Source: Neoceratodus forsteri (lineage: Eukaryota; Chordata; Ceratodontiformes; Ceratodontidae). From it: 64,000 nucleotides of DNA. A model generated the notes under the pieces. That model worked only from the letters and a program-made list of their open reading frames with translations, was not told the DNA's origin and ran no database searches. The position numbers were made by a program, and so were the translations under genes. The stretch's first letter is position 1; every line of letters starts with the position of its first letter. The stretch lies in NCBI GenBank assembly GCA_016271365.2, contig CM057453.1, positions 500,439,001-500,503,000 of the forward strand. Direction: 5' to 3'. Below, one piece after another: positions 9,740 through 21,445 of the stretch.

Positions 9740-11830
9740 TCAGAGAGCTTTGTCCGGTATGTCCTGAAGGTCCCTCTCAAGTTCAGAGAGGGAGGCCTTC
9801 TGGAATGCCACCATATGGGACACATAATTAAGTGACCAGATGGCACAGGAAGTAGAAGAATATATCTTCCTGCCAAACTGGTCCAGTTGCCTTGAGTCCT
9901 TATCGGGTGGGGAGGAACTCAAGTGCTTGGGTTGGGCCGACTGGTCATGTGCAGCTGTGATGACCATGGAGTCGGCTTTAGGATGCGAAGTTAAGTGTGG
10001 AATCCCTTCCAGGGGAAAGTATGTGTGATCGGCTTTCCTGGATACAGCCGGAATAGAGGAGGGCTGTTGCCAGATGACTGTGAGAAGATCCTCGTGAGGG
10101 CCCATCCAAGTAGGGATTGGTAGAGGGTCTGTAGTAGCCAGATTCAGATGCTCAGCCAGTCTGTTGCACTGGGGATCTATTTCTTTAGAGGGTCAGCCTC
10201 CTGCTGCCTGGATAGTCCTCAGAAGATCGCCGAAAGAATGGTCTTCTGGCGGTGATTTGGGAGATTCCTTAGAAGGTACTTCGACTGGAGATCAAAGATC
10301 CGAATGGTCTAAGTCGATGTCTGAGTCTGAAGTTTCAGAGCCACTGGGGATGCACGAGTCCACCCCGATGGAGCCAACTGGCAGGGAATCCGAAGCCCGG
10401 CCCAAAGGCACCGGAGATGGAGGTGCTCTGGGTAGAGGGATGTCGCCCACCGGATTGTGTTTCAGTTCAGAAATGAGCTGGGTCCTGGCATCCTGCCACC
10501 ATGCCAGGATCGGGTCTCGATTGAGCGGCGGTGGAGGCAGAGGTGGAGGAGGCTGGTAGCCTGGATACCCTGGGTAATGCGGTTGTTGCCATAAAGCATT
10601 AATGATAGCCTGGCAACCCTGGAGGACAGCCAAGAAGATAATACCCTGGGTAGCTTGGTGTTGGTTATCCCAGCATCGGGTATCCAGGCTTCGGGTATCC
10701 CGGCGTCAGGTATCCCGGCATCGGCCGCACAGGGCCTCTCGTCGGATATTGAGGAGCTGACGGAGGCCTGCCCGGCGGTGGAACATGGGAGTCTGGCTCC
10801 GGAAAACTGCCTGAAGGTTCGCAGGACCGGCCAGGAGGAGGAGTCAGAGGGCCACTGGGTGGCGTGGGATCAGCAAAGGCCCCCGAGGGTCCCGAGGGGA
10901 GGGGCTCCATGGGAAACAGATTCTGGGCCAGCAGCAGAAGACCAGGCAAAGGGGGTAACTCAGGCAGAGACCACAACGAAAGGTCCGATAGTGATCCTGA
11001 AGGCAGAGACAAGACAGGATCGGTGGAGAATCCCTGAGGTAGAGTACCTGATGGGATGAAGAGTCTCCTACCAGCATGCTCGTGCCGACATCAGGGTCCT
11101 TGCAGGAGCCCGATGGGTGAGAAAGAGTGTCCAGGCGGACGACAGAGGATCCGTCGCCTGACTTATCGGACGCGATCGGGCTGGCAGTGGCTGAGAGGCC
11201 GCTGCTAGACTGAACGGTCGACGACATGCATCCAGCAACAGGGTCGGAGGGTGACTTACCAGTAGTGCTGGAGGAGGGAAGAAGAAATAGAAACCTCAAG
11301 AGAGGAGACCCCCGGCTGCCTGCTCACCTCGACAGGAGGGGGAGAAGGTGCCTGGCCCACAGAAGTGGACGCGGTACCCGAAAGAGAAGTACTCACTGTT
11401 TTTGAGGTGGAAGGCCTTCCACGTGGTGATGGACTCCTCTCCCGGTGCTTCTCCTTATCTATCGTCTTCTTTCTGGGGTTCAGTGAGGACGACCTTTCCC
11501 TAAGTTCCAGGAGCTCCTTTTCCATCTACGCCAGCCATCGGGCGAGAAGGTGGGCCTCAAAGGTCCGCTTGCATCTGGTCCGTGTGGCCTAGTTAAAACC
11601 CTGACAGACAGCACACTTGTCCAAGTTGTACTTGGGGCCTAGTCACAGGAGGCAGCAGGAGTGGTCGTCCTCATGCGGGATTTGGGCACCACAACACTTA
11701 GAGCACTTCTTTTTTGGGCGATCCAACATACACTCAGTCAAAGAAAAAAATTTGGTAACGTTTTTTGTAGAGAAAACTTTTAATAAAATGTGGGCATTTG
11801 ATCGCTGTTCTAACATGAGAGCCAAACAAA
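9740..11830 (-). pseudogene. DIRS Gag-like protein (broken)
   Basis: Near 11640-11710 the minus strand encodes CGAQIPHEDDHSCCLL, followed in another frame by a residue run compatible with the second half of a Cys/His cluster. This is the usual DIRS Gag zinc-like motif (KCGxxxPxxDxHxxCLxCL). A Ser/Pro/Lys/Arg-rich middle (11256-11525) and an acidic region (about 10292-10400, SGSETSDSDIDLDHSDL) follow. A conserved C-terminal block at 9740-10000 reads PPDKDSRQLDQFGRKIYSST, typical of the DIRS Gag C-terminus (PPDKEGxRLDxFGKKLYSS). Several frameshifts separate these parts. Expected role: nucleocapsid-like RNA packaging. Confidence 0.7.
10662..10722. repeat. 15-bp tandem repeat inside the DIRS gag frame
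   Basis: Four to five copies of a 15-bp unit of the form ggtatcccggcatcg. Read on the minus strand they encode repeated G-Y-P/L-x-P pentapeptides (PGYLTPGYPKPGYPMLG). It sits in the Pro-rich part of Gag, where such expansions are tolerated. Confidence 0.7.
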
Positions 11831-11940
11831 CTGAGGCGATGGCACGAAAGAACAGGAGGGCGGGTGCGGGACCACCCCCTTTTATAGTCAGGCTGACATC
11901 GCGTCACCTGACGTCGGGCGTCCCCGCTGATGATTGCTAG

Positions 11941-12230
11941 TTACAAGTTTGCCACTGAACCTGTCGCCAGGGGCACAGTCCTATAAGTGAAGACCTACTG
12001 CAGGAACCTCTCAAAGTAAGATCAGTTATGATACATTATGATACAATCAGTGATCGATAGTATTAGTTACATATATTTTGTATACATCAAGGAGGTAGGG
12101 CTAGTAAGTACATACATTACATTGAGTTGAAATGTGTTTCACAGTTTTATAGTGCTTGCTGCAGATAGTTTGGGAAACTCTGGGACTCCATGCTAAGGGT
12201 CGCAGCAAGGTGGCCGCAGTAGCGTCCCCT
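11941..12230. other. No recognisable feature
   Basis: About 290 bp between the DIRS gag start and the first retroviral segment. AT-rich, with no coding motif. It may hold the DIRS 5' terminal repeat or a remnant of the retroviral gag, but nothing in the sequence settles which. Confidence 0.4.
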
Positions 12231-12261
12231 TAGCAACCCTTTTGGATCCACCGGCGGAAGC

Positions 12262-12835
12262 GACAGTAATGTTTACTAACAAAGGGCCACCACCAGAACA
12301 ACCACCCTACAATCCGAATTATATGCATAGTTACAACTACAGAAGGGGCTGGGGCCAAGGCCATTATTATTAGGATTATAACAGACCCAGTGTAACACAT
12401 GAGATGAGGAAAATAATCCAAGACCTGTAGGTGTGCGTTGAGGCCCGCAAAGCAGGGCAGTCCCTGAGGCTCCCTGACCAAAAACAGGGAATAGGAACCT
12501 CTGTCCATTTTATAGTCCCTGTAGAGACAGACAAGTGGGGTGTTCGACAGCCTTGGCATTGGTTGGAGGTTGCTGACGACAGTTTTAATAGCCATGGGTG
12601 CATCAGTGTCCAACTACCACATGAAACAACTTCACCAGTCAAAATTCTCTGCAGGCCAGGTGTTTCCCTTACAATCTTTTTCGGGTAATGAGTCAAATGC
12701 TATGAAATCAATTTCTATCCCTGCACAAACTGGCAAATCGAGGGCGGAGCATACAATGGCCATTATGAATTTACCCCACCAACAAATTTTCATTGGGGCA
12801 GACTTACCAGATGTAGCTGTGTAGAAAGTTTAGCT
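12262..12835 (+). pseudogene. Retroviral gag end and protease-like remnant
   Basis: A frame at 12271 reads PPPEQPPYNPNYMHSYNYRR, then GWGQGHYY. This is a Gly/Arg/Tyr-rich basic stretch of the kind found at the C-terminus of some retroviral Gag proteins that lack zinc knuckles. Downstream, 12700-12825 encodes IPAQTGKSRAEHTMAIMNLP and IFIGADL, which fits the C-terminal half of a retropepsin (a hydrophobic strand plus I-x-G-x-D-L). The active-site D-S/T-G was not found. Frames change at least twice. The assignment rests partly on its position upstream of the RT piece. Confidence 0.4.
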
Positions 12836-12894
12836 AACCAAGTGTTGTGTCAAGCAGAAGGAATGTTGGAAAGAGATATAATGATCAACGGCGC

Positions 12895-14625
12895 TTGCTG
12901 TGGTCACCTCCGAGATCAGATCCGCAACTGATCAAGGTAACCTGACGGGGGCCATCTTCGTCGATCTCTCCAAGGGCTTCGATAGGGTGGACCACTCTCT
13001 CCTCCACTCCACACTGCACTCCCTCAGTTTCTCCCACCGAGCCCTAGAATGGTTATCCAACTACCTTGCGGGTAGGCAGCAATACACCTGCTTCAACTGC
13101 ACTATCTCAGCCCTATCCCCAGTTAATTGTGGGGTCCCCCAGGGATCCATCCTGGGTCCCCTACTGTTTTCTCTGTTCATCAATGAACTACCCTCCGCTA
13201 TTACCCATGGGGTCCCAGTTTTATACGCGGATGACCTCGTAGTCCTGGCCAGTTCCCATGGAATCAACATCATCGACTCTAGGCTAAACTCCGATTTCGA
13301 GCATATTCAGAACTGGCCCGAGGGCCACAAGCTCATCATCAACCTGAGGAAGACCCATGCCATGCTATTCGGGTTGGTGGCAAACACGTCTTCCTGCCCT
13401 GCTCCCCTAGAAATCCATGGGGCAAATGGCGGCATGCTTCCAGTCACTGACTCGGCCAAGTATCTTGGGGTTACCCTCGATTCCCAACTTAATCTCACCA
13501 CACACATCAGGAATGTGTGTAAAGCCTCGAATGGCAAGCTTGGCCTTGCCTACAGAGCCAAGGACTGCCTCACCCCTGCCACCGACTCGCCATAGCTAGG
13601 GATACTCTTCCCACACCTTGCTACGGGCTCGTTGCCTTTGCTCCAGTCTCCCACACAAATTTTATGAAATGGGACACTGTCTACAACAATATATGCCGCA
13701 GACCATCTGCCCCCTCCTTACACATCGATGTGAGCTCTACTCACAACTGAGTGGCTCCCCTGATAAGCACCGCTACCATCCTAGGCAACTCTGTCGATAA
13801 CATAGTCAAAACGGCCACTCCCTTGGTACTCACCCTTCCCCTAATTCCCGCACCCCCAGCCTACCGTCTCAGATCCTGTGCTGCTCAGGTCCGACTGGTT
13901 CCCAGGACCCACACCCTCACTGGTGACTGGGCCTTCTCAGTCCATGCGCCAAAAATGTGGAACTCCCTTCCCACTCTAGTGCATGCCTCACCCTCCCACC
14001 ACTGCTTTAAAACATCCCTATGGAGCTTCCTCAAGTCTACTGTGGCCTGTCTATGTTCCGCCTAGACCCGACATACCCTCTACCCCTCCTGACTCTCCGG
14101 GGCCGCCGTGAGTACTGTCTGAATGGCTGCTGTTTAATCCCCCTGTGAAACTGGCCAAAGCTCTGACCGTCCCCCTATGTGTATGGCGCCCCCATCCTAT
14201 CTGCTCACCCTCCTCCTTCTGTATAGTACTTGCTACCCCCCATGTTAGGCGCTTATTATGTATTTATTTTTTATCTGTCAATGTTTATCACAAACTTTTA
14301 CTACAACAATCCTTGGTGTAAACCTCGATATGTTATTTCTCTAATTGCCTTTGAGATGTGTTCAGTCTATAGTCATATTAGAAATCTTTGACTCCCTACG
14401 TTGTTTTTTTGTAACCTATTGCTTGACTGCTTGCCTTACCATGCTTGAGCATGACCTGTACCTCCCACCTGTTGGAGTCTGCGGCTCCTGATTGTAACCT
14501 TGACTGTATTTTTGTTTCCTGTATGCTTTGTAAGTCTCCCAGGTCGCACCTGAAGATAGGCACTTGGTTGTCTAGTGTGCTTACCTGGTTAACAAAAGCA
14601 AATAAATAAATAAATAAATAGATGC
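12895..14625 (+). mobile_element. L2/CR1-group LINE, 5'-truncated
   Basis: Starts inside the RT domain and runs to a 3' end of (AAAT)n repeats (14595-14622). The last 80 bp (ctcccaggtcgcacctgaag ... gtgtgcttacctggttaac) closely match the end of the second LINE at 52250-52335 and the tails of both CORE-SINEs. 5' truncation is usual for target-primed reverse transcription. It lies inside the endogenous retrovirus, just before the gypsy insertion at 14645. Confidence 0.85.
12900..14070 (+). pseudogene. LINE reverse transcriptase, C-terminal two thirds
   Basis: Open from 12900 to 13595, with GAIFVDLSKGFDRVDHSLL, CGVPQGSILGPLLFSLFINE and the catalytic YADD in VLYADDLVVLA. It continues as KTHAMLFG and SAKYLGVTLDSQLNLTTHI (thumb). 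After a frameshift near 13590 the C-terminal part resumes, and at 13900-14040 reads GDWAFSVHAPKMWNSLPTLV, the conserved WNSLP block of L2/CR1/Rex1-type ORF2 C-termini. The palm is intact in motif but the frame is truncated, so the copy cannot encode a full protein. Confidence 0.85.
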
Positions 14626-14644
14626 TCATGTCTGTGTTTGCTAT

Positions 14645-16243
14645 TGTAACCCCTAGATGGCGCTATCCCAGGGGCTACTACCCCTGCCTGATTTGCCACT
14701 AACAGGTTGAGGGGCCTGGATCCAATGGCGGTGCCTCCACCCAGAGGTCAGGGTTTGCAATAGTTAAACTAACTTGGTCACAGCCCTCTGGGACACTGCA
14801 ACCCTCTTTCCCACTAGTGACCCACACAATATATCAGAATTACCTTCACAGTATACACTTACCCCCAGGTCTGGTTCCGCACTGGGACCTCCTGTGAAAT
14901 GAGATACAGTGCAACAATCACAGTACAGTACTTTAACATAGACAATACCTCAGGCAGTATAACTTTGCTGGAAACAAGCAGCTCTGATTTATTTAGGGGA
15001 TATATGTAAAGGACAGGGAAATCAGGTTAATTAGCTTATCACTCTAATAATCTACCTATGGCTCTGTGCACAGGCCTATCCCTATCAGTTACTGTCCCTG
15101 GGTACCCAAGCCCTAGTGGCTAGTCCAAACTGGTGGCAGCTGGTAGGGGCCCTTTCACACAGAGAAAAGGAGAATTAAACAGTCAGCAGTACAGTAATTC
15201 CATTTGGATTTAATGTGGCAATTCAACAGGAGCAACCCTGAATTAGTACTCACCACCTCCAAATAAGATAGGGTCCTTCAATGTCAGCAGGGCTCACTTG
15301 AGGTACAAACCTCTTCACACATCCATATAAAAGAAAGTACTATACCAGGCAGGCTGCATCTGTATCCCGATCGCAATTACTGCACAATACCCGGAGAACA
15401 CACAGCAGATTCAGTTCCTGACAGACCGAAAGTGCAATTTTCAGCAATTTTCCAGTCTTCTACAGGGTGAGCCTGTTTTCTACTCTTCAGAGATTCTTTG
15501 ATTCTTTTCACAGGACGGATTCAGTCCTAACAAGCTGCAGACCGAACTCTGGGCCTTACACACGTTTTTTGACTAAAACTGCACACTGAAAAGCACAGGG
15601 CTCCTTCCTTCTTCACTGCCAAAGCTCAACTGAAACTCCAACCGACAAAAACGGGCACTTCTTTGAGTTCCTCCCAGTTCTGACTGGATTGGCTGTCACC
15701 ACAATAGACTGCTGCTGTTGGTCCAAAAGGCTCGAAGTCTAAACTACATCTCCCAGAGTCACTGCCCATACAATCCTCTTGTGGCTGGCTCAGATTATGA
15801 GTCCAAGTTCTGATTCGTCTAAGGCATCATTTTAGAGCTAGCTTACCCCACACTGATTGGTCCAGTTCAGCAGTTCAAAACTAGAATGGGGAACTAGCAG
15901 ACACAGTTCTGACTGCAAAGAAAGCAGGTTAGACAAACTGTAATTTCATTATTACTCTAAATAATTTCTGGCAAACAGTTACATCTTTCAGATAGGTTCC
16001 TTTGCACTCCTAGTGACTGCAAAAATTAAGTGAATTGGCAGCAGCTCGAGTGGTACTCAGAGAAGCACACAGTCCCCCATACAACTAATTATGTCTGCAA
16101 GCAGACAGCTCTTAAAGAGACAGTACCAGAGGCTCTAAAAACACTCACTGATAAATGGCTTAAATGCCAAACACCATTCAGGCTTGGAGCATTCAAGCAA
16201 GCTCCTGAAGTCTTTTGGGAACCCCCATTTGCAGGGGGTTACA
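14645..16243 (-). repeat. 3' LTR of gypsy copy 1
   Basis: Near-identical apart from small indels to the LTR at 22748-24347 and to the LTRs at 31128-32716, 33431-35035 and 41548-43130. The sense strand is minus and begins tgtaaccccctgcaaatggg. Just outside, at 16244-16254 read on the minus strand, is a purine-rich aaccaggaaggg that serves as the polypurine tract for plus-strand priming. The sense strand carries an AATAAA polyadenylation signal in the segment homologous to 34685-34690. Confidence 0.93.
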
Positions 16244-16557
16244 CCCTTCCTGGTTGGGAAAGCTTGACGTCCGCGCTACAAGTACCCCCATAAGTTTCAA
16301 CTGCAACCATATACATTTGCATTAGGCTCCACATGTAATCATCAGTCAATATATCATTTTTACCAAGAACACATTTCTGAAACATTGCAGTACGTCACTT
16401 TTACAGTATTACATTACATTGTACCATAACTCAAGTTATTACCTCTTGTACATGAAACCTGGAAGAGGGGCCCTTCCTCATCAGTTACCTTGGGGCTGGA
16501 TGGGGCATGGCACCATACTTAGAGGGCAACACAAGTAACTTGAGTTAGCACTGATGC

Positions 16558-17200
16558 TCAGTTTGGGCAATGAGCTCGGGGACACATACACTCCTTTATG
16601 GACAACATTGAGAGGCAAGTCCACAGGCCTCCCAAGTGAATCATAACTGAGGTGCACCACAGGCTTTTACAGCTCGACTCAGTCTTTCTAGGGGAACTGT
16701 TATGTCTCTGCACTCTGAGCCTCATTTTCAGCATTGTCCTCACTTGTCAGGGGAGTCTCCATGGGGTAGAGAGGCTAGAACTTGGGGCACTTTCAGCTCC
16801 AGGAGTTACAGTTTCTGAGTCCACAACATTTGGCTCGCATGGAGAGCTTTGGACACTGGCAGTGGACTGTCAGGGCACTCAAAATACTCTTCTTGTTCGT
16901 GTATCACCAGTCTGCCCCAATCTATCATTTTCCTCCCTGAAAGCTCAAACAGTTCAACCATGCACAATGATTCCATTTCATCTGATCTGATGCTTTGCAC
17001 TTCACTTTCTGGGAGCATTGGCTCCAGGGATGAAGCTGGGGCTTAGACAGTCCAGAAGGCCCAGCTTTGTCTCCAGTATTGACTAGGGGATTGCCCTAAA
17101 CAATTGACTCAGTTCGTAAGAAGGATAGTATTCAAAGTCACTCTCACTTTCTTCCGATATGGACTGACAGTCATGCTCAACTGGGACTTGTGGAGGGGAA
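16558..17200 (-). pseudogene. Acidic C-terminal tail of gypsy Pol, copy 1
   Basis: Follows integrase in the element. It encodes Glu/Asp/Ser-rich sequence such as MLPESEVQSIRSDEMESLCM and EEYFECPDSPLPV, then, near 16600, the conserved VVHLSYDSLGRPVDLP block. The homologous part of copy 2 is at 40460-41380. Function unknown. Many vertebrate gypsy elements end Pol with a similar basic/SYDxLG stretch. Confidence 0.65.
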
Positions 17201-17399
17201 CACTTTAACTTTACTTCTGTAGGGCAGACTTTCTTGATCTTTTCAGAGCAGCTCTAGTCACTGGTCCAGAGGGGCATCTTCTAGGGGCTCAGACTCAATT
17301 AAGATTTGTCCAATGGGCAGTAAATGATTTCTATGCATTGTTTTTACATCTTTGAATTATTCTCAGGCCTTACTTTGTACACTGGCAGATCATCTAGTT

Positions 17400-18350
17400 T
17401 GCCCACTACAATGTGAGGGAGATGGTGCATCTGTCAGCAATCTTGTGCTTGCTATGCAGTCCCAGATTTCTTAGCAATACCCGATCTCCCTCCTGGAGTT
17501 CCTGTGCTTTCACCTTTTATCATACCTTTCTTTGTTGGCCAGATTTCTTTTGGCAGCCATGGTTTGAGCCAGTTGGTACGCATGAGTTAGTTGGCCTTTA
17601 ACTTTTGCACATACTGTAAATAGTTGTCAGCTTGAACCCATCAGGAGAGACCCCAAAACACACATCTACTGGTAGTCGAGCTTCTCCAAACATCAGGCGG
17701 TGTAGGGGAGAATCCAGTGGCATCACTTTTGGTGCAGTTATAAGCATGTACCAGGGTGCTAATTTGTTGGCTCCATCTAGGCTTGTCCTTTGGGTGCAGG
17801 GTGCCTAGCATATCTAGCAAAGTGCGTTGAAACGCTCAGGCTGTGGGTCCCCTGGGGTGGTAAGGAGTGGTTCTGGACTTTCGACTTCCCCACAGAGAAA
17901 GCATCTCTTTGATCAGATACTCTCAAAGTCTCTCCTTGATCAGAATGGATTCTTTGTGGAGCCCCATAGTGAACAAAAGTTTTCTACAAGTACTTTGGCT
18001 ACAGTGGATGCTTTCTGGTCTTTGGTGGGAAAGCTTGGGCATATCTCAGGAAATGGTCAGTGACCACCAGCACATACTGATATTTCTTGATCTGACTCCA
18101 AACTTAGAAAATCAATACAGACCAGCTCCATGGGTGCACTGGTGGTTATGTTAACAGGGGCAGCCTCTGGGGCAAAGCTTTCTCTGTAAGCAGCGACTAC
18201 AAGTTCGAATGTGTTGCTCCACATCAGCCCCCATCTTAGGCCAATAGAATCTGGATCTCACCAAGTCAAGTGTTCTGTCTATACCAAGGTGCCCCATGTG
18301 GTTGTGCAAGGACCTCAATACTGAGTCTCCAAAGGCAGTGGGCAGCACTA
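17400..18350 (-). pseudogene. Gypsy integrase, copy 1 (broken)
   Basis: At 18151-18348 the H2C2 zinc-binding domain reads LHNHMGHLGIDRTLDLVRSR, then FYWPKMGADVEQHIRTCSRC. The DDE catalytic core follows on the minus strand toward 17700 in shifting frames, mirroring 39660-40130 in copy 2. The linker and C-terminal domain reach about 17400. Integrase would insert element cDNA with the 4-bp stagger seen here. Frameshifts make it non-functional as sequenced. Confidence 0.8.
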
Positions 18351-18779
18351 GTTGTTGTTTGTCTACTTGTCCCTCTGTCTACTGTTTCTCTGTATAACAG
18401 TTTATTGATCAGTTTCAACTTAGGACCTTCTTTGTATAACAGTGCAGTTCTCAAATCAGTGGAGCGTAATTTGGACACATCTTTTCCTGCATAGAGGGCT
18501 TCTAAGCTGCTTTGATCATGGGATCGCGGGATTGAGCCTGCTTTTAATACTGTCATTGTCCAGCTGAGGCAGTGCACCAATGTCTATTAGAAAAGTGGCA
18601 ATAGCAGCAGGTATGCATCTCAGAGGCTCCCAAGCAATCCACCATGCAGTCCACTGCGTCCTGTGACATTTGTTCCTCCCTGTCAAACTTCCGGCAGAGT
18701 GCCCGAATGTCAGGTTCTGCCAGTCGGACCCAATCATTCTGGGAACAGGCCTCCGGAGAGAGCATCAGCATCTATGTGG

Positions 18780-20150
18780 TTCAGACCTGCTCGGTATTCA
18801 GAGCATAGTCATATGTAGATAATGCAGAAAGCCACCTATGGCCAGTGGCATCCAACTTAGCTGAGGTCTGCACATAGGTCAAAGGATTATTGTCAGTTTT
18901 ACTAGTATTTTAGCCCCATACAAGTACTCATGGAATTGGTCAACAATAGCCCACTTCAAAGCTAGGAACTCTAACTTATGTACAGGATAGTTCTTTTCGG
19001 ATGGGGTCAGGCTTCTACTGGCAAAGGCCACTGGTCTCAGGCCATTCTCGTGCTCTGGTACAACACAGCCCCCAACCCTGCAAGCTAGCATCAGTGTGCA
19101 GGACGTAAGGTTTTCTTGGATCGGCATAGGCCAGCACTTGAGCATGGGTAAGTTGATATATGATCTCATGAAAGCAGTTCACAATCAGAGGTCTGCAGGG
19201 GCCCAAATATTTCACTCGGATGAAAATACACTCTTTCCAGTCTTTGAGGGATGCTGACTTTTGGTATTTTTTGTGGTTGGGGATACCCTTAGTAAGGTTA
19301 AGTAAAGGGCGGATCACTCTTGAATAGTCCTTGATGAAGCTCTTACACAACCACAGAATCCTCAGGAATCTTTTGCAGTTCTTTTAGATTTTGGGCTGTG
19401 GCCAGGTGGTCAAGGCCTCAACTTTACTTGGGTCGGTCTCTATTCCTCGGTGGATACTATGTGTCCCATATACTTTACTGATGTTTGAAAAATTGACACT
19501 TATCAATGGACAGTTTAAGGCGAGTCCTCCAGTCGGGTCCAATACCTTAAATAATCTGCTCTCATGTTCCTCCAGTGAGCTGCCAAACACAATAACATCA
19601 TCTAGGTATACCAGGCACTCTAGTAAGTTCATGTCCCCACTGCACGCTCCATCAATCGTTGAAAAGTGGCTGGGGCACCTGAAATCTTGAGGCATCCTCA
19701 TGAATTCATAGAAGCCAAGCGGACAGATAAAGGCTGTCTTTTTCACGGTCCTCTGGGGCCATCGGGATCTGATAGTACCCACTGCGGAGATCCAGCACAG
19801 AGAACCACTTGCTCCCGTTTAGGCAGTCCAAAGCATCCTGAATGCGGGCATTGTGTACTGATCAGAGATAGTCCGCCGGTTTAAGGTGCGATAATCCACA
19901 CACATCCTTACTGTTCCATTCTTTTTCCTCACTACCACAATGGGGAAGCATAAGGCTTCTTGATTCTTGTATTACACCAGCAGCTAACATCTCTTGCAGA
20001 TGCCGTCTCACATCATCTATGTCAGCAGGTGCCAAGCGTCCGAGACCTCTCACGAAATGGTCTTTCAATGCAGCCGGATATTGTGCTCAGCCTCTGCACG
20101 GATCCTACATCCCATTCCTTTAAAGAAAACACCTGGTCTCTCTGGGCAAG
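18780..20150 (-). pseudogene. Gypsy reverse transcriptase and RNase H, copy 1 (broken)
   Basis: RT at 19384-20068: LAPADIDDVRRHLQEMLAAG, then VIQESRS, GFYEFMRMPQ and CLVYLDDVIVFGSSLEEHES (YLDD active site). KYLGP and the RNase H begin near 19340-19169, with RKPYVLHTDASLQGWG and PVAFASRSLTPSEKNYPVHK. Small indels, for example after MRMPQ, shift the frame compared with copy 2. Enzymatic role: copying of the element RNA within the particle. Confidence 0.85.
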
Positions 20151-20701
20151 CTTCTCACTGATCTTCACTTTCCATTCAGCTGGCAGCGGAGTCAGCCGAA
20201 TCAAACAAGTCAGGCGTTACTCGTCATTCTTCCTTGAACTCTTGCTGCTGGGTAGCACTGCAGTGTCTGCACAATGCACATTAGCCAGGATGCAACTCCT
20301 GTTTACTCGAATGTCTCTTTCAGACATGTTATGAACTTGGACCATTACCCTTCTGGCATAAGCATGGCTCTAGCGGGCAAAATACTAGGCTTGACCTGTA
20401 GTCCTCTGGCAATTTTCCATCGCCTGGTGCATCCAACATTAATACTTTTATTCTTAACATCCTTTCTGATACGGACCTCTCCCTGTAAGGTACACTGGGC
20501 ATTTGGCGCCAGGATCAGAGATCAGGATCCTTCTTCCATACAATTCCGACCGGTTCCTCTGGTTCTGTTTTTCAGCATCTCTCTGTGCCTCATAGGCCTT
20601 CTTAATTAAAAGCCGGAACTCTTAAAGCTCTACTAGTCTTTGACCCTGTTTTTCATAACACAACTGTGCCAGCCTTCCGAACATATGAGCATTTGTTCCA
20701 A

Positions 20702-21262
20702 TCAACAAAGGGACACCATCATACAGTCCAGTGGGGGACACACTAAGGCTAGGGTCTCTACTTGTTCGGCCACTCCAGCCACGGAGGTGGGGAAAGACAG
20801 CCAAATTCGGATATACCCGGAATAGGGGTAGGCCTTCTCACTTAACCCCCATACATGCAGTCCTTCTAATGGTTGTAAGGGTACGTCTGACAAATGCTTC
20901 TGATACCAATCTTTGAACATAATTGTCACTTGGGAGCCACTGTCTAATATAGCTCTTGTAGACACTCCGTTCACCTTTACAGTGGTCCCTTGGAGGGACC
21001 CACTATTCTGGACCAGTCTGGAGGCAGTAGTGAGGGGCCTGGGCAACCTTGCTACAAAAAGGGCGTGATTAGCATTTTGGGTGCCCTCACTGGGATCATG
21101 TCGTGCACCTCTTAACCACTGATTTTCTCCCAAGCTCTCCTTGTAGCCTATATGCAACTTTGTCAGTGTCTTTTGGGGACTGGCATTCCTTTTCATGTGC
21201 CCATCTTTCCCACAATTATAGCAAAACATACTTTCTGAGTTTGAGCTGGCTGAGCGCCACAC
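20702..21262 (-). pseudogene. Gypsy zinc knuckle and aspartic protease, copy 1
   Basis: An open frame of 186 codons. It begins near a CCHC-type knuckle, MFCYNCGKDGHMKRNAS (the fourth ligand Cys is displaced by a 1-nt shift). Residues 95-135 hold a retropepsin signature, VNGVSTRAILDSGSQVTIMF, with the active-site D-S-G. The C-terminal substrate-pocket part includes WGLSEKAYPYSGYIRIWLSF. Copy 2 has the same protease at 36754-37200. It would cleave Gag-Pol into mature parts. Confidence 0.8.
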
Positions 21263-21445
21263 TGGGAGCCAGGCGGGGTATATTAACTGGAAACCTTAAT
21301 TGCCATCTCTGTCTTGCGTGATAAGCATTTGGAGACATCTCAGTTTCTCCACTTCCATGGTCAAGGAATCGAGTTCGGAGCTGTTATCAGTAGGAGATAC
21401 ATGGGTGGGTACCCCACCCCCATAGCAGATGCAGTCGGATATAGG

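Larger units (their letters stand above)
8969..11940 (-). mobile_element. DIRS retrotransposon, 5' half
   Basis: On the minus strand: a Gag-like frame (about 11830-9740), then the start of the RT frame (9220-8969), ending abruptly at VPK-x-T just where the 1-1725 fragment resumes with LRPILD. The same strand and complementary content support one element split in two. The 5' edge near 11940 is only approximate because no terminal repeat was recognised there. Confidence 0.75.

Noticed and set aside
10164..11059. Plus-strand frames of 130-134 codons
   Set aside because: Antisense to the DIRS gag frame, whose motifs are on the minus strand.
12900..13595. 231-codon frame as a host gene
   Set aside because: It is the RT palm of a LINE (YADD, GVPQGSILGP) with the LINE 3' tail downstream.
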